A stretch of DNA of 64,000 bases, from positions 248,001 through 312,000 of the forward strand of contig NZ_CP108430.1 in NCBI RefSeq assembly GCF_041435335.1, written 5' to 3'. This DNA is from Streptomyces sp. NBC_01283 (GTDB taxonomy: Bacteria; Actinomycetota; Actinomycetes; Streptomycetales; Streptomycetaceae). The notes under the pieces were generated by a model, which saw only the letters and a program-made list of their open reading frames with translations, was not told the origin of the DNA and ran no database searches. This document shows positions 1 through 7,665 of the stretch, piece after piece (the first letter of the stretch is position 1; each line of letters starts with the position of its first letter). The position numbers and the translations under genes are program-made.

Positions 1-451
1 GAAATCCTTCGCGGACGGCACGGAATTTCAGCGTCTGGTGATGAGCGTCCCGGGTGGCTGCGATGGCGCCGTAGGCGAAGAAGAGCAGTGGGGCGACGAC
101 GAAGCAGAGGACCTCCAGGAGATTCACCGCGCCCTGGATGGGATGGAGATTTGCAAGTGCGTGTCCTGCCTGATCCCAGGTTTCTTTCAGAGGAGCGTCA
201 GACGGGTCTGCCCCCTGCCCTGTGGCACGCTCGAAGGTATAGCCGCCCTCGGTGTGCAAGAATTGCCATTCTCTTTGCAGAGCGCTGACCGCACAGCGCG
301 CAGTACCGTAGGCGCCGACGGCGAATATGGCTGCTGTCAGTGCGAAACACCCTACAGAGTAGAAGAAATATCGGGACATCCACTGGTAACGGATGTCACC
401 GAGGACGGTTTGCACGAAGAGTGGCGTACGCGTCTTCGAGTCGGTCGCCAT
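1..451 (-). CDS. ABC transporter permease, 3' end cut by window edge
   Basis: The frame opens at an ATG inside the 3' end of the ATPase gene (56-base overlap) and runs off the left edge, giving the first 150 residues. There is a hydrophobic stretch at about residues 28-49 and a second at about 107-132, separated by a polar extracellular-like loop. This fits the first two membrane spans of an ABC-2-like permease. Tight coupling to the upstream ATPase and to a small candidate secreted peptide suggests a peptide export or self-protection transporter; that role is inferred. The family cannot be named from this fragment. Confidence 0.65.
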   Translation of the reverse strand, partial: MATDSKTRTPLFVQTVLGDIRYQWMSRYFFYSVGCFALTAAIFAVGAYGTARCAVSALQREWQFLHTEGGYTFERATGQGADPSDAPLKETWDQAGHALANLHPIQGAVNLLEVLCFVVAPLLFFAYGAIAATRDAHHQTLKFRAVREGF

Positions 452-1088
452 CAGTGTGGTGAAAATCAATCTTCTTCAGTCCATTCTGGGATATGGCAAA
501 CACATCGTCGGCCACACGTTCATAGAATTCGAATTGATGCCCGGAAGCGATCACGACACTGTCTTTCCTCAGCTCCTCGATGACTTCCTTAAGCCATTGC
601 AAACTGTCGTAGTCGAGCCCGTTGGCCAGCTCGTCCAGGAAGACGTATGAGGGGCGGGCCAGCAGCAGGCCGACGGCGTACACCTTTTTGCGCTGCCCGT
701 TTGACAGCGTTCTGCTTGGTCTGTGCATGTCGGTCTCGTCCAGGGTTCCCTTGACGACCGCCTGGACCTCTTCCCAGCCGACGCTCCTCCCGAGCAGGAA
801 ACGCAGGTTTTCCAGGCCCGACAGCTGCGGATACAGGGCGCAGTCGTCAAACACAGGGAAGACCTGACCTCGGACTTCCGCCAAATGGCGCCCGTTGTAC
901 CGCACGGCACCCGAATAGTTCTCCAAACCCAGGAGGCACTTGAACAGGGTGGTCTTCCCTGACCCGTTGGGGCCCAGCAGGTAACTCACCCGACCCCTGC
1001 GAAAATCTACTGAAATTGAATTCAGTACCGTCTGGTGGCCGTAGCGCTTCGTGAGGTGTCGCGCACTGATCATCAACGTCAACTCCAT
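396..1088 (-). CDS. ABC transporter ATP-binding protein
   Basis: A 230-residue single ATPase domain. Visible motifs: Walker A GPNGSGKT (39-46), signature LSNGQ (128-132, variant of LSGGQ), Walker B YVFLDE (148-153, catalytic Glu153) and switch His184. It energises the membrane protein encoded immediately downstream, whose start lies inside this gene. The small gene upstream on the same strand (1171-1581) is probably its cargo or a co-transcribed partner. An alternative start five codons in (second Met) is possible. The GC content here is visibly lower than in most of the window, which hints at acquired DNA. Substrate direction is inferred as export because no binding-protein gene is present. 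Confidence 0.9.
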   Translation of the reverse strand: MELTLMISARHLTKRYGHQTVLNSISVDFRRGRVSYLLGPNGSGKTTLFKCLLGLENYSGAVRYNGRHLAEVRGQVFPVFDDCALYPQLSGLENLRFLLGRSVGWEEVQAVVKGTLDETDMHRPSRTLSNGQRKKVYAVGLLLARPSYVFLDELANGLDYDSLQWLKEVIEELRKDSVVIASGHQFEFYERVADDVFAISQNGLKKIDFHHTDGDRLEDAYATLRANRPR

Positions 1089-1170
1089 TTCTACGTGCGG
1101 GTGGCGGGCAGCAAAGCAGAAGGACTCTGAACCACATTCCCGCCTGGTAAGTCATGCGACACACGGCATG

Positions 1171-1581
1171 TCAGGACTTCCAGCTCCACGCGCCGGACTT
1201 ACTCCCCGAGAAGTAGTGCGTGTAGTCATTCGAATGAAGCTGCACGCTTCCCCACGACGTGAGAACGCCCGCTCCGATAGTGTCCTTCGCTCGCCACTTA
1301 TGGGTAACTGCCGTATTGTGATAGCGCGTCACACCAGTATTCTTGGCGATGTTCGGGAAAATGTGCCCGCTTTCCTGCCATGCCTTGGAAGACGTTACCT
1401 TCTTCCCGTTGTAACCGAAGTAGACCGTGTCGCGGGTCCACATCAAATCGCTACCCCGCTTGAACTGAGCCTTACGGTATTTGGTCTTGACGGCGGCCCG
1501 GGTGCCCGGCTCTTCGGGAGCAAGGCCAGATTCAGCTGCAGAGATACTGGATGCAACTGCAGCGGCAGAACGCATTCTCAT
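1171..1581 (-). CDS. small secreted peptide candidate next to ABC transporter (bacteriocin-like)
   Basis: The open frame extends further upstream, but ATG at 1581 has a GGAG box six bases before it, so I take a 136-residue product. The N-terminus is basic then Ala/Ser-rich (MRMRSAAAVASS...), a weak signal-peptide-like segment. The rest is aromatic and polar, with WTRDTVYFGYNGKK, a GVLTSWGSVQ block and a C-terminal YTHYFSGSKSGAWSW motif. No cysteines are seen. The tail loosely recalls the Tyr/His/Gly/Ser-Lys motif of lactococcin-972-type bacteriocins, and such genes usually sit beside ABC transporters as here. The assignment is tentative; it may be an unrelated exported protein. Confidence 0.5.
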   Translation of the reverse strand: MRMRSAAAVASSISAAESGLAPEEPGTRAAVKTKYRKAQFKRGSDLMWTRDTVYFGYNGKKVTSSKAWQESGHIFPNIAKNTGVTRYHNTAVTHKWRAKDTIGAGVLTSWGSVQLHSNDYTHYFSGSKSGAWSWKS

Positions 1582-2142
1582 CGATTTCTCCGATTCTTGA
1601 AGGCGGGAAAGATCATTTAGATCCTGCCACGTGCCACCAGACCACGGAAGGGGATTCGGGTGATCTACCGTAATCTCAGGACTAAAGTCCCACACGAAGG
1701 ATTGCCGGCGCTGTGCAAAAATCCCGGAGATAAGGTGTCCTGACGGGCTACTTCCAAAAGCCCTTGAGGGGTGACTCCCCCTCCAAAATTACTGAGCAGG
1801 TGTCATTGAACCCTGCGAAGCGACGACGGAGGCGCGGACGCTGATGACCTGTGGGCCGTTGGCGGGGGTGCCGCTCGACGGCGGGCCCCTCCGTCCTCGA
1901 GGATGTTCTGCCGCACAGTGTGGGGCGGTCACGGTGAACTGCCGCTTGTTCTTCAGCGCAGGGGCCGGACCGCACCGGTGCGCTAGGTGCCGTGATCAGG
2001 CGCGGGCAAGTCCGCAACCGCCCACCGGACATGCCGATGACCGGACGCACCCGCACTCTTCGTCGACATCCCCGCAGCCAGGGTCGTTCCGGGCCCGCTG
2101 GGGGTATAAGCCAGCCCATACCAGTAGCCCACATCGGCTGGG
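1582..2142. other. intergenic stretch without a supported gene
   Basis: The right-hand part (about 1800-2140) is open in several frames on both strands, typical of high-GC noise. I see no recognisable product. It should hold the promoter of the 1171-1581 gene and the 3' untranslated region of the surface-protein gene. Confidence 0.4.
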
Positions 2143-3411
2143 TCAGGAAGGGTGTCGGCGACGCCTGTAGGCAGCAGCGGCAAGTGCCGTGCCCAGGGCG
2201 ATCGACGTACCACCGGCCCCGAGCAGCAAGCCGGCAACCGCATGACTGCCGGTCTCAGCCAAAGAGGCGCCCGAGTCGGCGACGGAATCATCAGCTGTGC
2301 TGGGCCGCCCGGCGGCCGCCCTGACGTCGCCACCCCCGGTCCCCATAACGGGGGGCTTGCCCGTGTCGGTGACGGTGGGCTTGCCGATGGTCGGACGTGC
2401 CTTCAAGTCGCCTTGCGGAGCAGGCTTGTTGCCGTTGGTCGGCTTGCCCTTGGCCGGCGGCACCCTGCCAGGCTCGCCGCCCGCAGCTACGACGTCGTAG
2501 CCCGACAGTATCGAGTGGTGCCAGACGCCGTTCTCGTCGCAATACCATCCGACGACATCGGCCGTGCCGTAGCTTTCCGGCGTGCTGGCGTCGGCCTTCA
2601 GTCGCAACTGTGCGTCGACGTATTCACCGGCCGCCAGGTCGGCGAAGTAAGCGTCGTAACGCCAGTATTCCTCGTCAGTCATTTCCTTCCAGACGCCAGC
2701 GTCCTCGTCATACCACTGCACCGTCAGCAGGCTGCTGGTGTCGTCGCCGTTCAGGGAGGCGGGCACCACGTAGAGGCCGCCAGAGACCGACGTCATCGCC
2801 TTGTCGGAGGTGTTGGCGACGCGGAGGGTGAAGTGGTGCCAGCCGGAGCCAGCCACGATCTTGCTGGGCAGGCCAAGCACGGAGGCGGTCAGCGCCTCAC
2901 CTGACGTAACACTGGAGGTCGGGTGTTTATCGGGGCTGAGGGTCGGCTTAGTGATCCCGGTCGGCCCGGGGGTGCCGCGCGGGACGGCAGCAGGGGAGGC
3001 CGACTTGGTCCCGCCGCCGGTGCTGCTCCCGCCGCCCCGGGGGGTCTCACCTACGGTGGCCGGGGCCTCGGACGGAGTGGTGGGGACACGGCTCTGCTCC
3101 GGGGATGGGGTAGGCGGCGTCGGCTCGGCGGGACCACTGACGGGGGGCACCGCCGGGCTGGTTCCTGCCCTCGGCGCCACAGGAGGCTGGGGTGATGTCG
3201 CAACACCGGGGCTGGCCGGATCGCCGGCCGACGCCCTGCTTCCCTCTGTGGCGGGCTCCGGGTTTCCCGGCTTCGGAGCAGGCTCTGGCATGGAGAGGGC
3301 CGGCGGGCTGACCTCTGCCGCCGCCGCGGGTACAGCAGCCAACAGCGTCGGGGTGGCCATCGAGGCAGCGGCCAGGACTGCCAGACGTATGCGCTTCAAG
3401 GGAATAACCAA
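2143..3411 (-). CDS. LAETG-anchored proline-rich surface protein
   Basis: 422 residues. It has a signal peptide (MVIPLKRIRLAVLAAAS... ending near AAAAE, about residue 33), then a long Pro/Ser/Thr/Gly-rich wall-spanning linker to about residue 165. A compact central domain of about 110 residues follows, rich in Trp/Tyr/Asp (LTVQWYDEDAGVWKEM, DVVGWYCDENGVWHHS), then a second Pro/Lys/Gly linker. The end is a sorting signal: LAETG at 384-388, a hydrophobic helix and a YRRRRHPS tail. LAXTG is the motif used by class E sortases of Streptomyces, so the protein is probably covalently linked to peptidoglycan. The central domain is unfamiliar; adhesion or matrix binding is a guess. No sortase gene is in the window. 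Confidence 0.85.
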   Translation of the reverse strand: MVIPLKRIRLAVLAAASMATPTLLAAVPAAAAEVSPPALSMPEPAPKPGNPEPATEGSRASAGDPASPGVATSPQPPVAPRAGTSPAVPPVSGPAEPTPPTPSPEQSRVPTTPSEAPATVGETPRGGGSSTGGGTKSASPAAVPRGTPGPTGITKPTLSPDKHPTSSVTSGEALTASVLGLPSKIVAGSGWHHFTLRVANTSDKAMTSVSGGLYVVPASLNGDDTSSLLTVQWYDEDAGVWKEMTDEEYWRYDAYFADLAAGEYVDAQLRLKADASTPESYGTADVVGWYCDENGVWHHSILSGYDVVAAGGEPGRVPPAKGKPTNGNKPAPQGDLKARPTIGKPTVTDTGKPPVMGTGGGDVRAAAGRPSTADDSVADSGASLAETGSHAVAGLLLGAGGTSIALGTALAAAAYRRRRHPS

Positions 3412-3566
3412 ATCTGTCGATCTGAGATGCAGTCACCCATCCTTCGTGCTTGTCCCATTTTTCGCTACCTTGTGTCAACTTATGGACTCATAAGCCGGGT
3501 TTGGGACCATCGAGGTAGGACGCGTCTCTGCCATCGCGCAGACGGAGGACCTACTAGGACTCCGAT

Positions 3567-3690
3567 AGTGGGTGTCTGAGAAGCCCCGTTCACGGCAGGT
3601 GAGTTGGTAGTCCCTGCGCTGATGGAGGCCAAGATGGCCGGGGAGCGGCGCGCGTATCCGACCGACCTGTCCGACGTGGAGTGGGCGATA
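3567..3690 (+). mobile_element. IS5-family element, 5' end fragment
   Basis: Begins with the terminal repeat GTGTCTGAGAAGCCCCG and carries the first codons of an IS5-type transposase (MAGERRAYPTDLSDVEWA). It matches the more complete copy at 24332-25158 almost base for base. Similarity stops at about 3690, where an IS110-type transposase sequence begins, so the two elements are fused. Confidence 0.75.
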
Positions 3691-4396
3691 CCAGCAGCAG
3701 CGACGTCTACCTCGGCCTGGACGTCGGCAAGGGCGAACACCACGCCACCGCACTCACCCCGGCCGGGAAGAATGCGTTCGACAAACGACTGCCCAACACC
3801 GAACCCAAACTCCGCGAGCTGTTCGCGAAGCTCCAGGCCAAGCACGGACGGGTGCTCGTCGTGGTCGATCAGCCGGCCTCGATCGGTGCCCTGCCGCTGG
3901 CCGTCGCAAGGGACATGGGCTGCCCGGTCGCCTACCTTCCCGGCCTGACGATGCGGCGGATCGCCGACCTCTACCCGGGTGAGGCCAAGACCGAGAGGAA
4001 CTGCTGGAGGCTCACCCTCTTTCGAAGGTCCTGACGTCCATGCCGGGAGTCGGCGTCAGGACCGGAGCCCGGAGCCTGATCGAGGTCGGTGACGGCAGCA
4101 CCTTCCCGACCGCCGGCCACCTCGCGGCCTACGCCGGACTTGCTCCGGCGACCCGGAGCTCGGGCTCCTCGATCCGCGACGAACAGCCGTCCAGGAGGGG
4201 AAACAAGCAGCTCAAACGGGCTGAGGGCCAGCACATCTCCGGGGATGACGCGCATCAGGTGATCAAGGTGTTGCTTGACGTCCTCACCGGGACTGCGCCC
4301 GACCCGGGTGACTGCCCGTCGCCTGATTCTGTACGGAGCGCTCATGCTCCCCAGAATGGGTGCGAGCGACGGCGTTGGGAAGTAGGACGAATCTGA
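3691..4396 (+). pseudogene. IS110-family transposase remnant, internal deletion
   Basis: The N-terminal part reads SSDVYLGLDVGKGEHHATAL with the first catalytic Asp of the DEDD/RuvC-like fold, and continues to LYPGEAKT. The C-terminal Transposase_20 part (LLEAHPLSKVLTSMPGVG, then AGHLAAYAGLAPATRSSGSS and RRGNKQLKRA) follows immediately in another frame. The middle of the protein, roughly 200 residues, is missing, so the gene is dead. The start is fused to the IS5 fragment on its left. Sequence after about 4230 no longer resembles the family. Confidence 0.75.
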
Positions 4397-4766
4397 GTGG
4401 GAAGCCGCTCCGACTTGCAGGATGGACCCGGCCCAAACTGGGCGGCTGCTGTTGAGCCGGGTACTCAGGTAGTGGAGCCATGCCCTCACCTGCCCAGAAC
4501 CGCGCCGTCCCGGTCGGTGATCAGAGCGGTGTGGCTTCCGCACCAGGCAGAGGTTGGCATGTGGCACTCCCGAAGTTCGGGGTGCCCGGCCCACAACCAG
4601 CAGTTCAAAGAAGGTCGCGAGAGACCCACACGTGCATCCTCTGCCGGTTCTGTCACTGGATGGCAACAGATCCAGTCGCTCTGAGTGATCAATCCTCCTT
4701 GTGGCGAGTATGAGCACTATGCGTCTCGTCATCAGCGGCGGGATAGCTTCCGAAGGGGGGGGCCGA
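4397..4766. other. no supported gene
   Basis: Between the IS110 remnant and the next gene I see only short open frames without motifs or ribosome sites. It probably contains the promoter of the 4767-5354 gene. Confidence 0.4.
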
Positions 4767-5354
4767 GTGGGATCGGACCGCGCTCAGTGGGCCAGCGTCG
4801 CCGTATCGTCGATCGCCGTCTTCCTGTCAGCAGGCACGCTCGCCGTCACCTTGCAGACGAAGGGCGACACAGAGGAACTACGCGCCAAGGACAGCCGCGA
4901 AGGACAGATCAAGAACATCACCTACTCCTATGGTGACCGGGAGTTCGTCGTGACGAACCGAAGTGACGGACCGATCAAGGGCCTCGTCGTGCGCTTTGCG
5001 TACGCGCCCAAGGAGTACCGGTACGTCGTGCTCAAGGGCTCGCTGGAGTCGGGCGAGCGCTGGTTCCTCAACGACAAGAATCTGCAAGCCGCCGATGACA
5101 AACTCCCCGCGCTCCCGGGAGACAGCACCAAGTTCGTGACTACCAGCGACCAAGAGAACGTCGAGGTCTCCTTGACAGACTTCCACGGGGCGGTGTGGGA
5201 CCTGAGTAGCAAGGGTTCCCGCCAGCGGGGGTACTGGAAGACGGGGTTCAACACGGACAGCCAGTCGGGCTCGTTCATCCAGAACAGGACGGAGCTGCCT
5301 CAGTCCACAGTGAGGCCCCTCGACGGCAAGGCCACCGAGGCGGCGGATCAATAG
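4767..5354 (+). CDS. membrane-anchored hypothetical protein
   Basis: The open frame extends upstream, but GTG at 4767 follows a purine-rich GAAGGGGGGGG box and leaves a sensible short cytoplasmic tail, giving 195 residues. One membrane helix lies near residues 9-28 (ASVAVSSIAVFLSAGTLAV), followed by a charged stretch and an extracytoplasmic domain of about 150 residues rich in Tyr, Asp and Ser. It is flanked by transposon debris on both sides. I do not recognise the domain; the layout resembles Streptomyces proteins with a beta-sandwich-like outer domain. No function is proposed. Confidence 0.7.
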   Translation: MGSDRAQWASVAVSSIAVFLSAGTLAVTLQTKGDTEELRAKDSREGQIKNITYSYGDREFVVTNRSDGPIKGLVVRFAYAPKEYRYVVLKGSLESGERWFLNDKNLQAADDKLPALPGDSTKFVTTSDQENVEVSLTDFHGAVWDLSSKGSRQRGYWKTGFNTDSQSGSFIQNRTELPQSTVRPLDGKATEAADQ

Positions 5355-5387
5355 CCGCGCCCGGACACGCTGAGAGTTGGCGCTGAA

Positions 5388-5740
5388 GTGGGCGAGGGCG
5401 TGTTCATCACGTCGGTCGACCTGTTCTCCACTCTGGCCCAGCGGCGTGGGTTTCGTGAGTATCTGGCCGGGCTGCTTCTGCCGCGGGATCGGAACAAGAC
5501 CCTGACTTGCCTGGCCGGTACCGAGCCGGTGGTCGGGGCTCAGTACGCGGCCGTACAGCGGCTGCAGTTCTTCCTCTCGGAGTCGACCTGGGATCAGGAT
5601 GCGATCAACGCCCGCCGGCTTCAGCTGCTGCTGGCCGACCCGGCGACCTCACCGCACCGCACCCAGGCGGGGTGCTGGTGATCGACGATTCCGGCGACCG
5701 CAAGGGCGGGAAGGCGACCGCGCATGAGGGCACGAGCTAG
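5388..5740 (+). pseudogene. IS701-family transposase remnant, frameshifted and truncated
   Basis: The GTG-started frame encodes the N-terminal region (GFREYLAGLLLPRDRNKTL, QRLQFFLSESTWDQDAINAR). It stops near 5681, and the continuation VLVIDDSGDRKGGKATAH, with the first catalytic Asp, is in another frame. The gene ends at the CTAG where the IS630 element begins, and nothing resembling its C-terminal half follows the IS630 element. It therefore carried a frameshift and lost its 3' part. Confidence 0.75.
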
Positions 5741-5753
5741 TGCTGGATTCCTC
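5737..5753 (+). repeat. IS630 left terminal inverted repeat
   Basis: CTAGTGCTGGATTCCTC, exact inverse complement of 6943-6959. The CTAG outer bases are palindromic, so the element sits between two CTAG copies, consistent with IS630 insertion at a central TA. Confidence 0.9.
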
Positions 5754-5811
5754 TTTGGCGGGGTAGGTATCAGGGGTGCGGGGTGCTCGGGCTGCTCGGG
5801 GGCGAGTTGCT

Positions 5812-6393
5812 ATGTCGAGGGTGTTGTCGGCCCGTCCGGCGTCGGACGGGTCAGAAGAGGGGAAGGTCCGCAGGCTGGCCGGGGCCCGGCATGCGCCGGC
5901 CGACTGGATTCTGAGGGCAAAGATCATCGTGCTGAGCTGGGGCGGAGTGCGCGTCCCGGACATCGCACAGCGGCTGGGATGCCACGAAAAGACGGTCCGT
6001 AAGTGGCTGCACCGGTTCAACGAGCAGGGACTGGACGGGCTCGGTGACAGGCCGGGCTGTGGGCGCAAGCGCCGGATCACCGAGGCCGAACGCTCCCGGA
6101 TCATCGCGCTGGTCAGGCTCACTCCGCCCGGCAGACTTGAGATCCAGCCGTCCAACGAGCTGTGGGCAGCCGACGAGTCCGGGCCATCGGAGTGGACGCT
6201 GGACGCGCTGGCCGCAACAGCACGGGCCGAAGGGATCGAGGTGGGCCGCTCGCAGGTCCGCAGGATTTTGCTGGCCGAGGGGGTGCGCTGGCGACGTACT
6301 CGGTCCTGGATCTGCTCCAGGGACCCGGACTTCGTCCCAAAAGGACGCGGATCGTCGGCCTCTATACCCAGCCGCCCGACGGCGCGACGGTGA
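5812..6393 (+). CDS. IS630 transposase, frame A (helix-turn-helix part)
   Basis: Carries the DNA-binding half: a winged/helix-turn-helix region (VRVPDIAQRLGCHEKTVRKW, then GLDGLGDRPGCGRKRRIT) and the linker HTH with SQVRRILLAEGVRWRRTRSW. The frame runs past the shift site to a stop at 6393. At 6336-6342 it reads C CCA AAA, a canonical X XXY YYZ slippery heptamer, which places ribosomes in frame B by a -1 shift. The ATG at 5812 is chosen from domain position; an upstream ATG at 5776 is in the same frame. Confidence 0.8.
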   Translation: MSRVLSARPASDGSEEGKVRRLAGARHAPADWILRAKIIVLSWGGVRVPDIAQRLGCHEKTVRKWLHRFNEQGLDGLGDRPGCGRKRRITEAERSRIIALVRLTPPGRLEIQPSNELWAADESGPSEWTLDALAATARAEGIEVGRSQVRRILLAEGVRWRRTRSWICSRDPDFVPKGRGSSASIPSRPTARR

Positions 6394-6944
6394 TCTGCGC
6401 CGATGAGCTGGGGCCGGTGATCCCGCGCGCCTTTGCGCCCGCGCCCGGCTGGTCACCCGACGGCCACCGGATCAAGGCCGAGCTCGACTACAGCCGTGGT
6501 CCGGAGAAGACCTGGGTCTACGGTGGTCTGCGGGTGCGCTACGGCATTGAGATCACCACGACCGCCTCCTCCCGCAACAGCGTCAACTACCAGCAGTTCC
6601 TGCAGAAGGTCGAGGATGCCAACCCGACCGGCGCGATCTGGATCGTCACCGACAACCTGTCCTCCCACAACAGCAAGTCGACCCGCGAGTGGCTTCAGGA
6701 CCACCCGCGGATCTTCTACGTGTTCATCCCGGTCGGCGCCTGCTGGCTCAACCTCCAGGAAGGCTGGTGGCGCCTCTTCCGCAAAGCAGCCCTGGCCGGC
6801 CGCTCCTACTGCGGTCCCAACGACATCGCCCAGGCCACTGCCGTGGCCACCGCCCAGCTCAACGCCCGCGCCAAACCCTGGATCTGGGGCAGACCCGCCC
6901 CACCCACCCGCACACTCCGGCGCCGTTTTGAATACCGCCTTTGA
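6162..6944 (+). CDS. IS630 transposase, frame B (DDE catalytic part)
   Basis: Useful coding begins after the slip site at about 6339: RTRIVGLYTQPPDGATVICADELGP (first Asp), then IWIVTDNLSSHNSK (second Asp) and CWLNLQEGWWRLFRK (Glu). It ends FEYRL just inside the right inverted repeat. The codons before about 6336 are out of phase with family similarity and are probably not used alone. A fusion product through -1 frameshifting is expected from the IS630 family. Confidence 0.8.
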   Translation: MGSRRVRAIGVDAGRAGRNSTGRRDRGGPLAGPQDFAGRGGALATYSVLDLLQGPGLRPKRTRIVGLYTQPPDGATVICADELGPVIPRAFAPAPGWSPDGHRIKAELDYSRGPEKTWVYGGLRVRYGIEITTTASSRNSVNYQQFLQKVEDANPTGAIWIVTDNLSSHNSKSTREWLQDHPRIFYVFIPVGACWLNLQEGWWRLFRKAALAGRSYCGPNDIAQATAVATAQLNARAKPWIWGRPAPPTRTLRRRFEYRL

Positions 6945-6959
6945 GGAATCCAGCACTAG
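6943..6959 (-). repeat. IS630 right terminal inverted repeat
   Basis: GAGGAATCCAGCACTAG, inverse complement of 5737-5753. Confidence 0.9.
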
Positions 6960-7333
6960 CGGTGGTTTGTTGACGGCGGGGCGGGCGGAGGAGTAGGCCG
7001 GGTTGGAGGGCTCAACTCCGGCCTCGGGAGGGTGAGTTGACCAAGCGCCTGCCGTGTCCGCCCGCGCCTGGCCCATTGGAAGCCTACGGAGCCCGCTTAG
7101 ATGTGCGCATTGTCGATGTTGTCATCGATGCCCGGAGGACCACTGCAAAGCGGTCAAGCTGGTGGCGGGCTGCCCCTCGCACGCCGCTGGCTTTGGGCCG
7201 GGCACTCAGCTCGACCTAGGAACCGCCGATGGCGGCTTCAGTTGCCTGCGGCACCCACACCGCCCGGCCCCCGGTCCGCCGGGCCCGCGATGGCGAGCCC
7301 GGCCGACGTCAGGTCACCGGGTCGAAGTGCCGT
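6960..7333. other. no supported gene
   Basis: GC-rich spacer between the IS630 element and the monooxygenase-like gene. I could not match any frame here to the missing half of the IS701 transposase or to another family. Confidence 0.4.
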
Positions 7334-7627
7334 TCAGGTCACCGGATCGAGGAAGGTCAGCACCGAGGCGTCCTCCTCGATCAGCGGGGCGAGCGCGGTG
7401 TTGAACGGCCCACCGTAGGGGGCCTTCAGATGCGTCTGGAAGGCGTCCTCGTCCCGGTACATCTCGAAGATCCAGTAGGCACGCGGGCTTGACGTTTTGG
7501 TGTAGATGTCAAAGGCGAGGTTGCCTTCCTCCTCGCGCACGTTCTTGGCGTAGTCAAGGAGCAGGCGGGTGACCTCCTCCTCCGCGCCGTCACGGGCGGT
7601 GAACTCGGCGAGCAGGGTCTTGTTCAC
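7334..7627 (-). CDS. ABM-domain (putative quinol monooxygenase-like) protein
   Basis: A 97-residue dimeric alpha/beta-barrel type protein. Hallmarks are the N-terminal strand KTLLAEFTARDGAEEEV, the central GNLAFDIYTKTSSPRAYWIFEMYRD block and the helix DEDAFQTHLKAPYGGPF, typical of the antibiotic-biosynthesis-monooxygenase (YgiN-like) family. Members act on quinones or polyketides or have no known substrate. It lies 38 bases downstream of the levanase gene on the same strand and may be co-transcribed, but a role in fructan use is not obvious. Confidence 0.85.
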   Translation of the reverse strand: MNKTLLAEFTARDGAEEEVTRLLLDYAKNVREEEGNLAFDIYTKTSSPRAYWIFEMYRDEDAFQTHLKAPYGGPFNTALAPLIEEDASVLTFLDPVT

Positions 7628-7665
7628 TGTGTGGTGTCATCCTTCGTGGTCGAAGACGGTCGGGG

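Larger units (their letters stand above)
5738..6959 (+). mobile_element. complete IS630-family element
   Basis: About 1.2 kb, bounded by 17-bp perfect inverted repeats that extend with a few mismatches to about 24 bp. It contains overlapping orfA and orfB in a -1 relationship. All three catalytic acidic residues of the DDE domain can be read. It sits at the 3' edge of the IS701 remnant. It is one of only two elements in the window, with the IS256 copy, that look structurally intact. Confidence 0.9.
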
